Positions 50,637 through 58,989 of a stretch of 64,000 nucleotides of DNA are shown here, one piece after another. The stretch is taken from contig CAJUFQ010000001.1 in the NCBI GenBank assembly GCA_910585625.1, positions 124,001-188,000 of the forward strand, written 5' to 3'. Numbering within the stretch: position 1 is the first letter of the stretch; every line of letters begins with the position of its first letter. This stretch comes from an uncultured Lachnospiraceae bacterium. GTDB lineage: Bacteria > Bacillota > Clostridia > Lachnospirales > Lachnospiraceae. The notes below the pieces were generated by a model. That model ran no database searches and was not told where the DNA came from. It was given only the letters and a program-made list of their open reading frames with translations. The position numbers and the translations under genes were made by a program.

Positions 50637-51956
50637 ATGAGTTTGTGTTTGAAGATTACGGATGTCCATGCAAGAGAGATTTTGGATTCCAGGGGAAACC
50701 CCACAGTAGAAGCGGATGTGACGGTGGAGACTACCAGCAACGGCAAAAAGACGACAGGGCGTGCAGCAGTTCCTTCCGGGGCTTCTACCGGGCAGTTTGA
50801 GGCGGTGGAACTCCGGGATGGGGAGCCAAGGTATTTCGGTCTGGGCGTCCAGAACGCAGTGAAGCATGTGAATGATAAGATTGCCAAGGTATTGATTGGG
50901 AAAAATGCCCTGAACCAGGTAGAAATCGACCGCTGTCTGATAGCGGAAGACGGGACGGACGACAAAATCAACCTGGGAGCCAACGCCATGCTCAGCGTTT
51001 CCTTGGCTGTGGCACGGGCAGCAGCGAAAGCAATGGAGCTTCCGCTGTACCAATACTTGGGCGGCACGAACGCAAAAAGGATGCCGGCGCCAATGATGAA
51101 TATTTTAAATGGCGGCTGCCATGCGGATAATACTGTGGATTTCCAGGAATTCATGATTATGCCTGTCGGAGCGGAAAGCTTCCGTGAGGCGTTACGCATG
51201 TGTGCGGAAGTCTATCATAACCTGAAAAAGATCTGTGAAAAAGACGGGCTGTCCACGGCAGTAGGAGACGAAGGCGGTTTTGCTCCGGACTTGCCGGATG
51301 CCGTAGCGGTACTGGATTTAATTATGGAAGCCGTAAAGGCATCCGGTTACCTGCCGGGAGAAGATTTCAAAATTGCCCTTGATGCTGCGGCAAGCGAGCT
51401 GTATGACGAGAAGACCGGCGTGTACCATTTCCCGGGAGAATCCAGGCTTAAGGGTGAGAAAGTCATGCGCAATACGGAAGAAATGATTGAGTATTACGAG
51501 AATCTGATTGAGAAGTTCCCGATTATCTCGATAGAGGACGGCCTGGACGAGGAAGACTGGGATGGGTGGCAGGCAATGACAGAACGCCTGGGAGAGCGTA
51601 TCCAGCTGGTAGGGGACGATTTGTTCGTGACAAATACCAAACGCCTGGATGCCGGGATTAAGCTGCAGACTGCAAATGCCATTCTTGTGAAGGTAAACCA
51701 GATTGGCACGCTGACAGAAGCGATGGAGGCCATCGAGACGGCACAGTGCAATGCCTACCGCGCAGTCATCTCCCACCGTTCTGGTGAGACGGAAGATACC
51801 TTTATTGCGGATTTGGCCGTGGCTGTCAATGCCGGGCAGATTAAGACGGGGGCGCCCTGCCGCGCAGAACGCACTGCCAAATATAATCAGCTTCTGCGCA
51901 TTGAAGAACAGCTGGGCGTCGTGGCAGAATATAAGAATCCATTCAATAAATTCTGA
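50637..51956 (+). CDS. eno: Enolase
   Basis: A 439-residue glycolytic enzyme converting 2-phosphoglycerate to phosphoenolpyruvate. REILDSRGNPTVE, GDEGGFAP, SIEDGLDE and SHRSGETED mark the metal and substrate sites. It starts with AAAGGAG upstream and is monocistronic, with a terminator at 52010. It and gpmI are adjacent glycolytic steps, although purC and purB lie between. Confidence 0.97.
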   Translation: MSLCLKITDVHAREILDSRGNPTVEADVTVETTSNGKKTTGRAAVPSGASTGQFEAVELRDGEPRYFGLGVQNAVKHVNDKIAKVLIGKNALNQVEIDRCLIAEDGTDDKINLGANAMLSVSLAVARAAAKAMELPLYQYLGGTNAKRMPAPMMNILNGGCHADNTVDFQEFMIMPVGAESFREALRMCAEVYHNLKKICEKDGLSTAVGDEGGFAPDLPDAVAVLDLIMEAVKASGYLPGEDFKIALDAAASELYDEKTGVYHFPGESRLKGEKVMRNTEEMIEYYENLIEKFPIISIEDGLDEEDWDGWQAMTERLGERIQLVGDDLFVTNTKRLDAGIKLQTANAILVKVNQIGTLTEAMEAIETAQCNAYRAVISHRSGETEDTFIADLAVAVNAGQIKTGAPCRAERTAKYNQLLRIEEQLGVVAEYKNPFNKF

Positions 51957-52009
51957 TATTAGAATGCCCAAAGGTCTTGCTGCCAAAGGAAGCATGGACA
52001 TCTTGCATG

Positions 52010-52047
52010 AAAAGCGTCTGGAAATCTGGCTTTCCATGGCGCTTTTT
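52010..52047 (+). terminator. Terminator of eno
   Basis: AAAAGCG (52010-52016) pairs with CGCTTTT (52040-52046), with an inner GGAAA/TTTCC stem, ending in a T-run. Confidence 0.7.
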
Positions 52048-52059
52048 GTGCAAAGTGTA

Positions 52060-52246
52060 GCTGTCGCACTAACATAAATGACAATGTATAGGTTTGTTCA
52101 AAAAGTTTGCATTGCAAAGCAATGCAAACAAAATGTACAAAAATCATCTTGGGAAGCTGGCTTCCCAGAGTGATTTTCGTGCATTCTGTCTTTGCCGCAT
52201 AAGCGGCAAGACCGTTTGAACGAGGAAATATTTTTTGTGCGACAGC
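52060..52246. repeat. Inverted-repeat element with three internal hairpins
   Basis: GCTGTCGCAC (52060-52069) matches the complement of GTGCGACAGC (52237-52246). Inside lie GTTTGCATTGC/GCAATGCAAAC (52105-52115/52119-52129), a long stem with GGGAAG/CTTCCC extended by AAATCA/TGATTT and AATGTAC/GTGCATT (52132-52186), and GTCTTTGCCGC/GCGGCAAGAC (about 52189-52213). The overall form suggests a MITE or structured RNA. No ORF is inside. Confidence 0.6.
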
Positions 52247-52275
52247 CTCCTTTTGGTACTATGAAACGAAATAAT

Positions 52276-52301
52276 GGGGAAACTCAAAGGGGAAACTCAA
52301 A
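52276..52301 (+). repeat. 13-bp direct tandem repeat
   Basis: GGGGAAACTCAAA occurs at 52276-52288 and 52289-52301, just before the secG promoter. Confidence 0.9.
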
Positions 52302-52314
52302 AAAGAAAAAATCC

Positions 52315-52343
52315 TTGAAAAATATGCCAAGTTGTGGTATTAT
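52315..52343 (+). promoter_or_regulatory. Sigma-A promoter of secG
   Basis: TTGAAA (52315-52320), 17-base spacer, TATTAT (52338-52343), 44 bases before the start codon. Confidence 0.65.
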
Positions 52344-52387
52344 GAAAAAAGTTATGAGCAGGATGAACAGCAGGAGGTAAGGTTAAG

Positions 52388-52627
52388 GTGGAAGTATTAA
52401 AGACAGTCTTAATTGTGGTATTTATATTGATTAGTATTGCATTGACAGTAATCGTATTGATGCAGGAAGGGAAATCAGCAGGACTCGGTGCTATCAGCGG
52501 CGCGGCAGATACATACTGGGGCAAAAATAAGGGGCGTTCCATGGAAGGAAGGCTTGTCATGGCTACCAGAATCATGGTAATGTTATTCCTGGTGATTGCA
52601 GCTGTATTGAATATCGGAAGTTTTTAA
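52388..52627 (+). CDS. secG: Preprotein translocase subunit SecG
   Basis: A 79-residue membrane protein with two helices (about 4-23 and 56-75) and the cytoplasmic loop MQEGKSAGLGAISGAADTYW with SAGLGAI-type sequence characteristic of SecG. It assists SecYE in protein export. GTG 52388 is preceded by AGGAGG. It is upstream of rnr and smpB, a common Firmicute order. Confidence 0.95.
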   Translation: MEVLKTVLIVVFILISIALTVIVLMQEGKSAGLGAISGAADTYWGKNKGRSMEGRLVMATRIMVMLFLVIAAVLNIGSF

Positions 52628-52684
52628 GGATGTAGGAGACTGTCAGATATGGCAGTCTCTTTTTTCTTTGAATAGGAGAAAGAG

Positions 52685-54874
52685 ATGGAAAAAGAGTTAT
52701 TAGAAAACAGAAAAAAAATTATATATGAATTTATGTGCAGTGACATCTATGTACCTATGAAGCTAAAGGAGCTGGCTGTCCTGATGGATGTGCCGCGTGA
52801 GGAACGGAAAGATCTGGAGGAAGTGCTGGAGGCTCTTATATCAGAAGGCAAGATTGAACGCTCCCCGCGCGGCAAATTTTCAAAGACAGACGGAAAATAC
52901 CTCACAGGTACTTTTATTGGAAATGCCCGGGGGTTTGGCTTCGTAGATGTGGAGGGGGAAGAGGAAGATATCTTTATTGGTGAGACGCAGGTAAATGGAG
53001 CCATGCATGGGGATTTGGTGCAGGTTTCCCTGCTTTCCGCCAAAGCTTCCGGCGGGAAGCGCAAAGAAGGTTCCGTAGTAAAGGTTCTTAAGCGGGGGAC
53101 AACCCAGGCAGTGGGGATTTTCCAGAAAAGCAAGAATTTCGGTTTCGTCGTCCCAGACAATTTTAAGCTTGGCCAGGATATTTTTATTCCGTTGGAACAC
53201 TCGAAAGGAGCGGTGGACGGACATAAGGTAGTGGTGGAAATTACGGATTATGGAGATGAGCGCAGAAAGCCGGAAGGCAAAATCATAGAGATCATCGGCC
53301 ATATCAATGACCCAGGGACGGATATCATGTCCATTGTCAAGGGATATGAGCTGCCTACGGAATTTTCACCGAAGATTTTAAAGCAGGCAGAAAATGTAGG
53401 CAAGCCCGTAAGTGCGGCGGACATGGTGGGAAGGAAGGACGTGAGGGATTGGCAGATGGTGACGATTGACGGCGAGGACGCTAAAGATCTGGATGATGCC
53501 ATCACTTTGACCAAGGAGGGAGAGAATTACCGCCTGGGTGTGCATATCGCGGATGTGGCCAATTATGTGCAGGAACACAGTGCCTTGGACGTAGAGGCAT
53601 TGGAGCGCGGCACCAGCGTGTATCTGGTGGATCGGGTAATTCCCATGCTGCCGCATGTCCTGTCTAATGGCATTTGTTCCCTGAATGCCGGGGAGGACAG
53701 GCTGGCGTTGAGCTGCATTATGCTGATTAATCAAAAAGGCGTCGTCATAGAGCATGAAATTGCTGAGACAGTCGTCCGCGTGGACAGCAGGATGAGCTAT
53801 ACCAGTGTGCGCAAAATACTGAAAGACAGGGATGAGGCGGAACGCGACAAGTATAAAGAGCTGATTCCTATGTTTGAGCTGATGGAGGAATTGGCGTCAA
53901 TCCTGCGTGAGAAACGAAGGAAACGCGGTTCCATTGATTTTGATTTCCCGGAGACGAAGATTATCCTGGATGGGCAGGGCAGGCCATTGGAAATCAAGCC
54001 ATACGAACGGAACGTAGCTACGCGCATCATTGAAGATTTCATGCTGATTGCCAATGAGACGGTAGCGCAGGATTTCTTCTGGCAGGAAATTCCGTTCGTG
54101 TATCGGACGCATGACACGCCGGATCCCGAGAAAATCCGCAGCCTGGCAACATTCATCAATAATTTCGGGTATTCCATTAAGATTGGGCAAGAGGAAATCC
54201 ATCCCAAGGAGCTGCAGAAATTGCTGGAGAAAGTTGAGGATACGCCGGAAGAGCCTTTAATCAGCCGCCTGACGCTGCGTTCCATGAAGCAGGCAAAATA
54301 TACAGTAGAATGTACCGGGCATTTCGGGCTTGCAGCCCAGTATTACTGTCATTTTACGTCTCCTATCCGCCGTTATCCCGATCTGCAGATCCACCGCATC
54401 ATTAAAGAGACTCTGCGGGGGAAGATGAATGAAAAACGCATTGCCCATTATGAAAAAATCCTGCCGGAAGCAGCAGCTCAGTCCAGTGCCAGGGAACGCC
54501 GGGCGGAGGAGGCAGAACGAGAGACCGACAAACTCAAGAAAACAGAATATATGTCTGAGCATATCGGAGAGGTGTTTGAGGGCGTCATTTCCAGCGTCAC
54601 GGCATGGGGCATGTATGTGGAGCTTCCCAATACGATTGAGGGGCTGATCCATGTCAACAACCTGACGGACGATTATTACCAGTTCAATCAGGAGGCATAT
54701 GAGCTGACAGGGGAGAGGACTGGGAAAGTCTATAAGCTGGGACAGAAGATTAAGGTTGTGGCGGCAGATGCCGATAAATTTATGAAGACCATTGATTTTG
54801 TCTTGCCGGAAAATGCAGAAGCGTTCGGTCTGGAAGCTACGGCAGAGGATATTGGCAGATACCGGGCAGAGTAA
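52685..54874 (+). CDS. rnr: Ribonuclease R
   Basis: A 729-residue 3'-5' exoribonuclease that degrades structured RNA. An N-terminal helix-turn-helix domain, cold-shock domains (about 70-210), the RNB catalytic region with DGEDAKDLDDAI (about residue 260) and a C-terminal S1 domain (about 620-705, GVISSVTAWGMYVELPN) are present. It also removes defective mRNAs with tmRNA and SmpB, which follow in this locus. AATAGGAG precedes ATG 52685. Confidence 0.96.
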   Translation: MEKELLENRKKIIYEFMCSDIYVPMKLKELAVLMDVPREERKDLEEVLEALISEGKIERSPRGKFSKTDGKYLTGTFIGNARGFGFVDVEGEEEDIFIGETQVNGAMHGDLVQVSLLSAKASGGKRKEGSVVKVLKRGTTQAVGIFQKSKNFGFVVPDNFKLGQDIFIPLEHSKGAVDGHKVVVEITDYGDERRKPEGKIIEIIGHINDPGTDIMSIVKGYELPTEFSPKILKQAENVGKPVSAADMVGRKDVRDWQMVTIDGEDAKDLDDAITLTKEGENYRLGVHIADVANYVQEHSALDVEALERGTSVYLVDRVIPMLPHVLSNGICSLNAGEDRLALSCIMLINQKGVVIEHEIAETVVRVDSRMSYTSVRKILKDRDEAERDKYKELIPMFELMEELASILREKRRKRGSIDFDFPETKIILDGQGRPLEIKPYERNVATRIIEDFMLIANETVAQDFFWQEIPFVYRTHDTPDPEKIRSLATFINNFGYSIKIGQEEIHPKELQKLLEKVEDTPEEPLISRLTLRSMKQAKYTVECTGHFGLAAQYYCHFTSPIRRYPDLQIHRIIKETLRGKMNEKRIAHYEKILPEAAAQSSARERRAEEAERETDKLKKTEYMSEHIGEVFEGVISSVTAWGMYVELPNTIEGLIHVNNLTDDYYQFNQEAYELTGERTGKVYKLGQKIKVVAADADKFMKTIDFVLPENAEAFGLEATAEDIGRYRAE

Positions 54875-54904
54875 TGGAATTGAAAAGTCAGAAAGAGGAA
54901 AAAA

Positions 54905-55372
54905 ATGGGGAAAGAGAGCAAGAAACTTATTGCCAACAATAAGAAGGCGTTCCACGATTACTTTATTGAGGATAAATTTGAGGCGGGAATCAGCCTTGCA
55001 GGAACAGAGGTAAAATCGCTGCGGATGGGAAAATGTTCCATTAAGGAGTCTTTTATCCGTATTGAAAAGGGTGAGGTCATGATTTACGGCATGCACATCA
55101 GCCCATATGAGAAAGGCAACATTTTCAATAAGGATCCGCTGCGCCCAAGGAAGCTGTTGCTGCATAAATATGAGATTCACAAAGCAGAGGGGAAGATGAC
55201 GGCCAAAGGCTATACCATTGTCCCCCTGCAGGTTTACTTTAAAGGAAGCCTGGTCAAAGTCGAGATTGCGCTTGCCCGGGGCAAGAAACTTTACGACAAA
55301 CGCCAGGATATTGCCAAGAAGGATATGCGCAGGGAGTCTGAACGGGAATTCAAGGTAAAAAATCTATATTAG
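54905..55372 (+). CDS. smpB: SsrA-binding protein SmpB
   Basis: A 155-residue protein that binds tmRNA and lets it enter stalled ribosomes. NKKAFHDYFIEDKFEAGISL and the TEVKSLRMGKCSIKESF segment are conserved, and the basic C-terminus ends in KVKNLY. It begins 30 bp after rnr, and the tmRNA gene follows at 55472. Confidence 0.97.
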   Translation: MGKESKKLIANNKKAFHDYFIEDKFEAGISLAGTEVKSLRMGKCSIKESFIRIEKGEVMIYGMHISPYEKGNIFNKDPLRPRKLLLHKYEIHKAEGKMTAKGYTIVPLQVYFKGSLVKVEIALARGKKLYDKRQDIAKKDMRRESEREFKVKNLY

Positions 55373-55376
55373 GAAC

Positions 55377-55402
55377 TGCCGCAAATGGAAAAATTTGCGG
55401 CA
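55377..55402 (+). terminator. Terminator of the secG-rnr-smpB operon
   Basis: TGCCGCAAAT (55377-55386) pairs perfectly with ATTTGCGGCA (55393-55402). Weak T-run follows. Confidence 0.65.
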
Positions 55403-55411
55403 TGAAATTTC

Positions 55412-55440
55412 TTGACAAAAAAAGCATAAGCTGATAAAAT
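55412..55440 (+). promoter_or_regulatory. Strong sigma-A promoter of ssrA
   Basis: TTGACA (55412-55417), 17-base spacer, TAAAAT (55435-55440), 31 bases before the mature tmRNA 5' end. Confidence 0.8.
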
Positions 55441-55471
55441 GAACTATCGCTGGATGACGGCATCAAAACCA

Positions 55472-55814
55472 GGGGTTGTACTGGTTTCGACGGGGGTTGT
55501 GCAGCTATGGAAGCCATTGGCGGCTCCTGACCGCCTAAAAACGGGAACAATAAATATAAACGCTGAAGACAATTTAGCATACGCTGCCTAGTTGCAGCAG
55601 TCGGCCTTAGGCCACCCACAGCCTGAGATACCGGCTTCGACTATGTGGGAAACGACTTACGCAAAGCTTTGCGCGTATGGGCGTATCATGAAGCTACTGA
55701 AACCATCAGCCTGTCATTAGGCGGATGGCAGAGGGAATGATAAAGTAATGACTGTAATGGGAGATGCCATAGTGAATTGGCCTTCGGACAGGGGTTCGAT
55801 TCCCCTCAGCTCCA
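55472..55814 (+). ncRNA. ssrA: Transfer-messenger RNA (tmRNA)
   Basis: tmRNA rescues stalled ribosomes and tags the nascent protein. The tRNA-like ends are GGGGTTGTACTGGTTTCGAC at the 5' side and GGTTCGATTCCCCTCAGCTCC at the 3' side; GGGGTTG pairs with CAGCTCC in the acceptor stem. The tag ORF at 55562-55591 encodes AEDNLAYAA then TAG. The terminal CCA is not encoded. It is next to smpB and rnr, its functional partners. Confidence 0.96.
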
Positions 55815-55843
55815 TTTTTGCAGGAGCGGCTTAGCGCTGGCAG

Positions 55844-55877
55844 GCAGGGCAGTTGGGAGAAATCCCGGCTGCCCTGC
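55844..55877 (+). terminator. Hairpin after ssrA
   Basis: GCAGGGCAG (55844-55852) pairs with CTGCCCTGC (55869-55877), with an inner GGGA/TCCC pair around a GAAA loop. The following T-richness is modest. Confidence 0.65.
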
Positions 55878-55943
55878 TTGTGCGTTCTGTTTCCAGCATC
55901 TATCCGGGGTAGGGAAAACGTAGGTGGTACGGAAAGAGAAGGC

Positions 55944-55971
55944 TTGAAAAATCAGGGGAATTTGTTATAAT
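55944..55971 (+). promoter_or_regulatory. Promoter of the chemoreceptor gene
   Basis: TTGAAA (55944-55949), 16-base spacer, TATAAT (55966-55971). It is a sigma-A-like promoter, not a flagellar sigma-D type. Confidence 0.65.
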
Positions 55972-56028
55972 GGGAGTACGTATTATGTATTAACAAACGG
56001 CATACCAAAAGAAACGAGGATATGGAAC

Positions 56029-57387
56029 ATGGGAATGGGAATGACGAAAAATAAGTTAGTGAAATCAGTTTCTGAATTGAAAGAGTGCAATTATTCAGCA
56101 AGCCCGGAACTTAACAGCATTTACCAGCGGCTGTTGCAAGGCAGGCAGCAGTTTGCACAGGTTCTTGAAAAGAACATCAAAGCGGTTATGCAGATTAGCG
56201 CCCTGGATCTGACCTTACAGCATGAGACGGATAAAATCCTTGAAATATCCCGCAACGTTGCCAGGGCTACGGAAGTTATTTTTGGGACGAATGGGGTAGG
56301 AGGAGCGGAAGGGAACAATTCCTTAGAGGAACTTACCAATACCATTATAAAAATTTCCGGGGATACGGAGGAAGTATACCGCAAGATTGAGAACGGACAG
56401 GAAGAACTGACGGCAATCCGGGGGCTTGCCAGCAAGGCGGTGGAAATGTCTACCGAGATGCGGACGGATATGGATGAGCTTTTTGAGGTAATTAACCGCA
56501 TGAATGATGTTATTGCCGAGATAGAGTCGATTTCCCGTCAGACGAACCTTCTGGCATTGAATGCAGCGATTGAGGCGGCAAGAGCAGGGGAAGCTGGAAG
56601 GGGATTTGCCGTGGTGGCAGACGAGATACGTTCTTTGGCGGAAGAGACACAGAAGATGACCGGCAATATGGGGCAGTTTGTGGAAGGCATCCGTGAGGCA
56701 TCGCAGAAAAGCACCGGAAGCACCACGAATACCATTGAGGCCTTGGAGAGTATGACGGGCAGGATTAAGAATGCCTGGGAGATAAACCTTGAGAACCAAA
56801 ACTATGTCTCGGGGGTAAATGAGGCGGTCACATCCCTTGCCGCGGTAAGCGAGGAACTCAGCAGTACGATGACGGAGATGGAAAACCAGCTCCGCAGCAG
56901 CACGGATTTCATGCGTGAGATTGGGAACGAGCTGACGGAAGCATCCAAGCCGGTAGCCGAGATAGAACGGACATTAGACGAGGCGCTAAAACAGATGGGC
57001 GTGATGTCGAAAGACTCATTTTTCCGCCTTAAGAACGACGAGTTCGCCGCTTATGTGAGGAGTGCAGTTACTGCGCACAAGGCATGGATTAATAATCTTG
57101 AGAAAATGGTCAGCGATCATATGATTGTGCCGCTTCAGCTGGACGCTTCCAAGTGCGGGTTCGGGCATTTTTATTATGCGATGACGCCGGATAAGCAGGA
57201 AGTCCGCCAGATTTGGGATGCGCTTGGCGATAAACACCGTAAGTTCCATGGATTTGGGCAGGAGGCTATCCAGGCGTTGTTTGATGAGGACTATGCGAAA
57301 GCACAACAGGTTTGCCAGGAAGCACGGGAGTATTCAAGGGAACTCCTCATGGACATGGAACAGATGCTGCAGATTCTGAGCAGATAA
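56029..57387 (+). CDS. Cytosolic methyl-accepting chemotaxis protein with C-terminal CZB zinc domain
   Basis: A 452-residue chemoreceptor without transmembrane helices. The MCP signalling core (SRQTNLLALNAAIEAARAGE, near residue 170, with GRGFAVVADEIRSLAEET) follows an N-terminal helical region. The C-terminus (about 345-450) is a CZB (chemoreceptor zinc-binding) domain with all four ligands: His350, Cys376, His380 and His407. CZB proteins sense zinc or oxidants such as HOCl. No cheA or flagellar genes are in the window; cheV at 61491 is the only other chemotaxis gene. Confidence 0.92.
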   Translation: MGMGMTKNKLVKSVSELKECNYSASPELNSIYQRLLQGRQQFAQVLEKNIKAVMQISALDLTLQHETDKILEISRNVARATEVIFGTNGVGGAEGNNSLEELTNTIIKISGDTEEVYRKIENGQEELTAIRGLASKAVEMSTEMRTDMDELFEVINRMNDVIAEIESISRQTNLLALNAAIEAARAGEAGRGFAVVADEIRSLAEETQKMTGNMGQFVEGIREASQKSTGSTTNTIEALESMTGRIKNAWEINLENQNYVSGVNEAVTSLAAVSEELSSTMTEMENQLRSSTDFMREIGNELTEASKPVAEIERTLDEALKQMGVMSKDSFFRLKNDEFAAYVRSAVTAHKAWINNLEKMVSDHMIVPLQLDASKCGFGHFYYAMTPDKQEVRQIWDALGDKHRKFHGFGQEAIQALFDEDYAKAQQVCQEAREYSRELLMDMEQMLQILSR

Positions 57388-57434
57388 GGAACGTCCATTA
57401 TCAAAAGGCATAAACAGCTTTTCAGGAGATAGAT

Positions 57435-58139
57435 ATGAATGGGTTTAAGATGGTCGTGGGCGGATTTTTGTTCATGGACGAGAAGACAGCGCAGAAAGCG
57501 CGCCAGGAAGAAGACAGCATACACTATGTAAAAGACAGGCTGGACATGGGCAATCCACGGATGGTTCAGGAAATGTACCATAAATTATTGGCAGAGCGGG
57601 TGTTTGAGACGCCGGTGGGGCTGCTGTACCTTAAGGAACTCCAGGATTACCTTGTGTCTGCGCCGGAATTGGCGGGAGAGCAAATTGAGGCAATCCCATT
57701 GCTTATCGCCAACGCTCCGCAGTCAGGCGTCCAGGGCAAAGCAGGGCAGGCAATGGCCCCGCAGTCAGGCGTCCAGGGCAAAGCAGGGCAGGCAATGGCC
57801 CCGCAGTCAGCGGCCAGGCGTCAGGAAACGCTGGAATGGTATGCAGAGAAGCTGGAAGAATCCAGGCAGCAGGAAAGGCTTTCGGAATACCGCAGAAAAC
57901 GTGCGGAGGAGCGTGCCACAGACAGCAGGAAACGTCTTCGCCTGTGTTTGCTGTTTGCCATTTTTATGGGTCTGGTGACTGTTGGCGTCGGGGCGGTCAC
58001 GATGACGGATCAGAATCCTAACATCATCAATTACGAGAATAAAATTATTGAAAAGTATCAGGACTGGGAGGCAGACTTGGAGAACCGGGAAGAAGCCCTG
58101 AAACAAAAAGAGCTGGGCCAGACTTCCAGCCAGGAATAA
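57435..58139 (+). CDS. Repeat-bearing single-pass membrane protein of unknown function
   Basis: A 234-residue protein. The N-terminal helical region (about 1-90) is followed by two identical 14-residue units (PQSGVQGKAGQAMA, about residues 95-122), an Arg/Glu-rich helix (about 125-168), one transmembrane helix (about 172-195) and a short coiled C-terminus. The 42-base repeats are at 57717-57800. I recognise no family. It lies 47 bp after the chemoreceptor gene, so it may be co-transcribed, but a functional link is not shown. AGGAG precedes the start. Confidence 0.7.
   Translation: MNGFKMVVGGFLFMDEKTAQKARQEEDSIHYVKDRLDMGNPRMVQEMYHKLLAERVFETPVGLLYLKELQDYLVSAPELAGEQIEAIPLLIANAPQSGVQGKAGQAMAPQSGVQGKAGQAMAPQSAARRQETLEWYAEKLEESRQQERLSEYRRKRAEERATDSRKRLRLCLLFAIFMGLVTVGVGAVTMTDQNPNIINYENKIIEKYQDWEADLENREEALKQKELGQTSSQE
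57717..57809 (+). repeat. 42-bp coding tandem repeat (2 units plus partial)
   Basis: Units at 57717-57758 and 57759-57800 are identical, and the first nine bases recur at 57801-57809. Perfect identity implies a recent duplication. Confidence 0.92.
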
Positions 58140-58151
58140 ACATGATTTCAC

Positions 58152-58210
58152 AAAAACAACATAAATGTGTGCTATGGTTTATGCAATGGACATGTTTATG
58201 TTGTTTTTTT
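58152..58210 (+). terminator. Terminator before the two-component operon
   Basis: ACAACATAAA (about 58156-58165) pairs with TTTATGTTGT (about 58195-58204), then a T-run to 58210. Confidence 0.75.
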
Positions 58211-58211
58211 G

Positions 58212-58291
58212 TCTTATTGGAAATACCTTGTCACGCTATAGCGTGAAAGTATCTTCCGTATAAGACAAAAAATAATATGCACACTCGTGCG
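58212..58291. repeat. Dispersed 80-bp hairpin repeat, copy B
   Basis: The second copy of the repeat at 31866-31945. It contains the perfect palindrome TCACGCTATAGCGTGA (58231-58246) inside the outer GTCTTAT/ATAAGAC pair. It ends 20 bases before the response-regulator start, so it lies in that gene's leader. Confidence 0.68.
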
Positions 58292-58311
58292 AAGGGTGAA
58301 AGGTGTGGAAG

Positions 58312-58989
58312 ATGGAAAAACGGAAAATACTTGTAGTGGATGATGAGAGCAGGATGCGTAAATTGGTGCGCGATTTTTTGGTGAAACAGGATTTTGATGT
58401 GGTAGAGGCAGAGGATGGCGAGGACGCGCTCAATAAATTTTATGAACAGAAGGACATATCCTTGGTCATTCTGGATGTGATGATGCCTAAGATTAATGGG
58501 TGGGATGTATGCAGGGAAATCAGGGAGGCTTCAAAAGTGCCTGTTATCATGCTGACAGCGAAAGGTGAGGAAAGCGATGAGCTTCAGGGGTTCAATATCG
58601 GTGCGGATGAGTATATTTCTAAGCCGTTCAGCCCGAAAATCCTGGTTGCAAGGGTTGAGGCAATCCTGCGGCGCGCAGGCAATAATGAGGAAGAAATCAT
58701 GGAGGTTGGCGGCATTGCCGTGGATAAATTGGGACATCAGGTCAGGATTGATGGAAAAGAGCTGGAACTGAGCTTTAAAGAATTTGAGCTGCTGACATAT
58801 TTTATTGAAAACAAGGGAATTGCGCTTTCGAGGGAAAAAATCTTAAACCATGTATGGAACTATGATTATTTCGGGGATGCCAGAACGATTGACACCCATG
58901 TGAAGAAGCTTCGCAGCAAGATGGGCAAAAAAGGAGAATATATCAAGACTATCTGGGGGATGGGCTATAAATTTGAGGTAGAATCATGA
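58312..58989 (+). CDS. OmpR-family response regulator
   Basis: A 225-residue regulator with a receiver domain (Asp55 as phosphoacceptor in LVILDVMMPK, plus DDE near residue 10 and Lys in SKPFSP) and a winged-helix DNA-binding domain (about 128-222, IDTHVKKLRSKMG). ATG 58312 follows AAAGGTG; an upstream GTG 58303 overlaps it. The stop overlaps the histidine kinase start (ATGA). Target genes unknown; the downstream lipoprotein is a candidate. Confidence 0.94.
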   Translation: MEKRKILVVDDESRMRKLVRDFLVKQDFDVVEAEDGEDALNKFYEQKDISLVILDVMMPKINGWDVCREIREASKVPVIMLTAKGEESDELQGFNIGADEYISKPFSPKILVARVEAILRRAGNNEEEIMEVGGIAVDKLGHQVRIDGKELELSFKEFELLTYFIENKGIALSREKILNHVWNYDYFGDARTIDTHVKKLRSKMGKKGEYIKTIWGMGYKFEVES

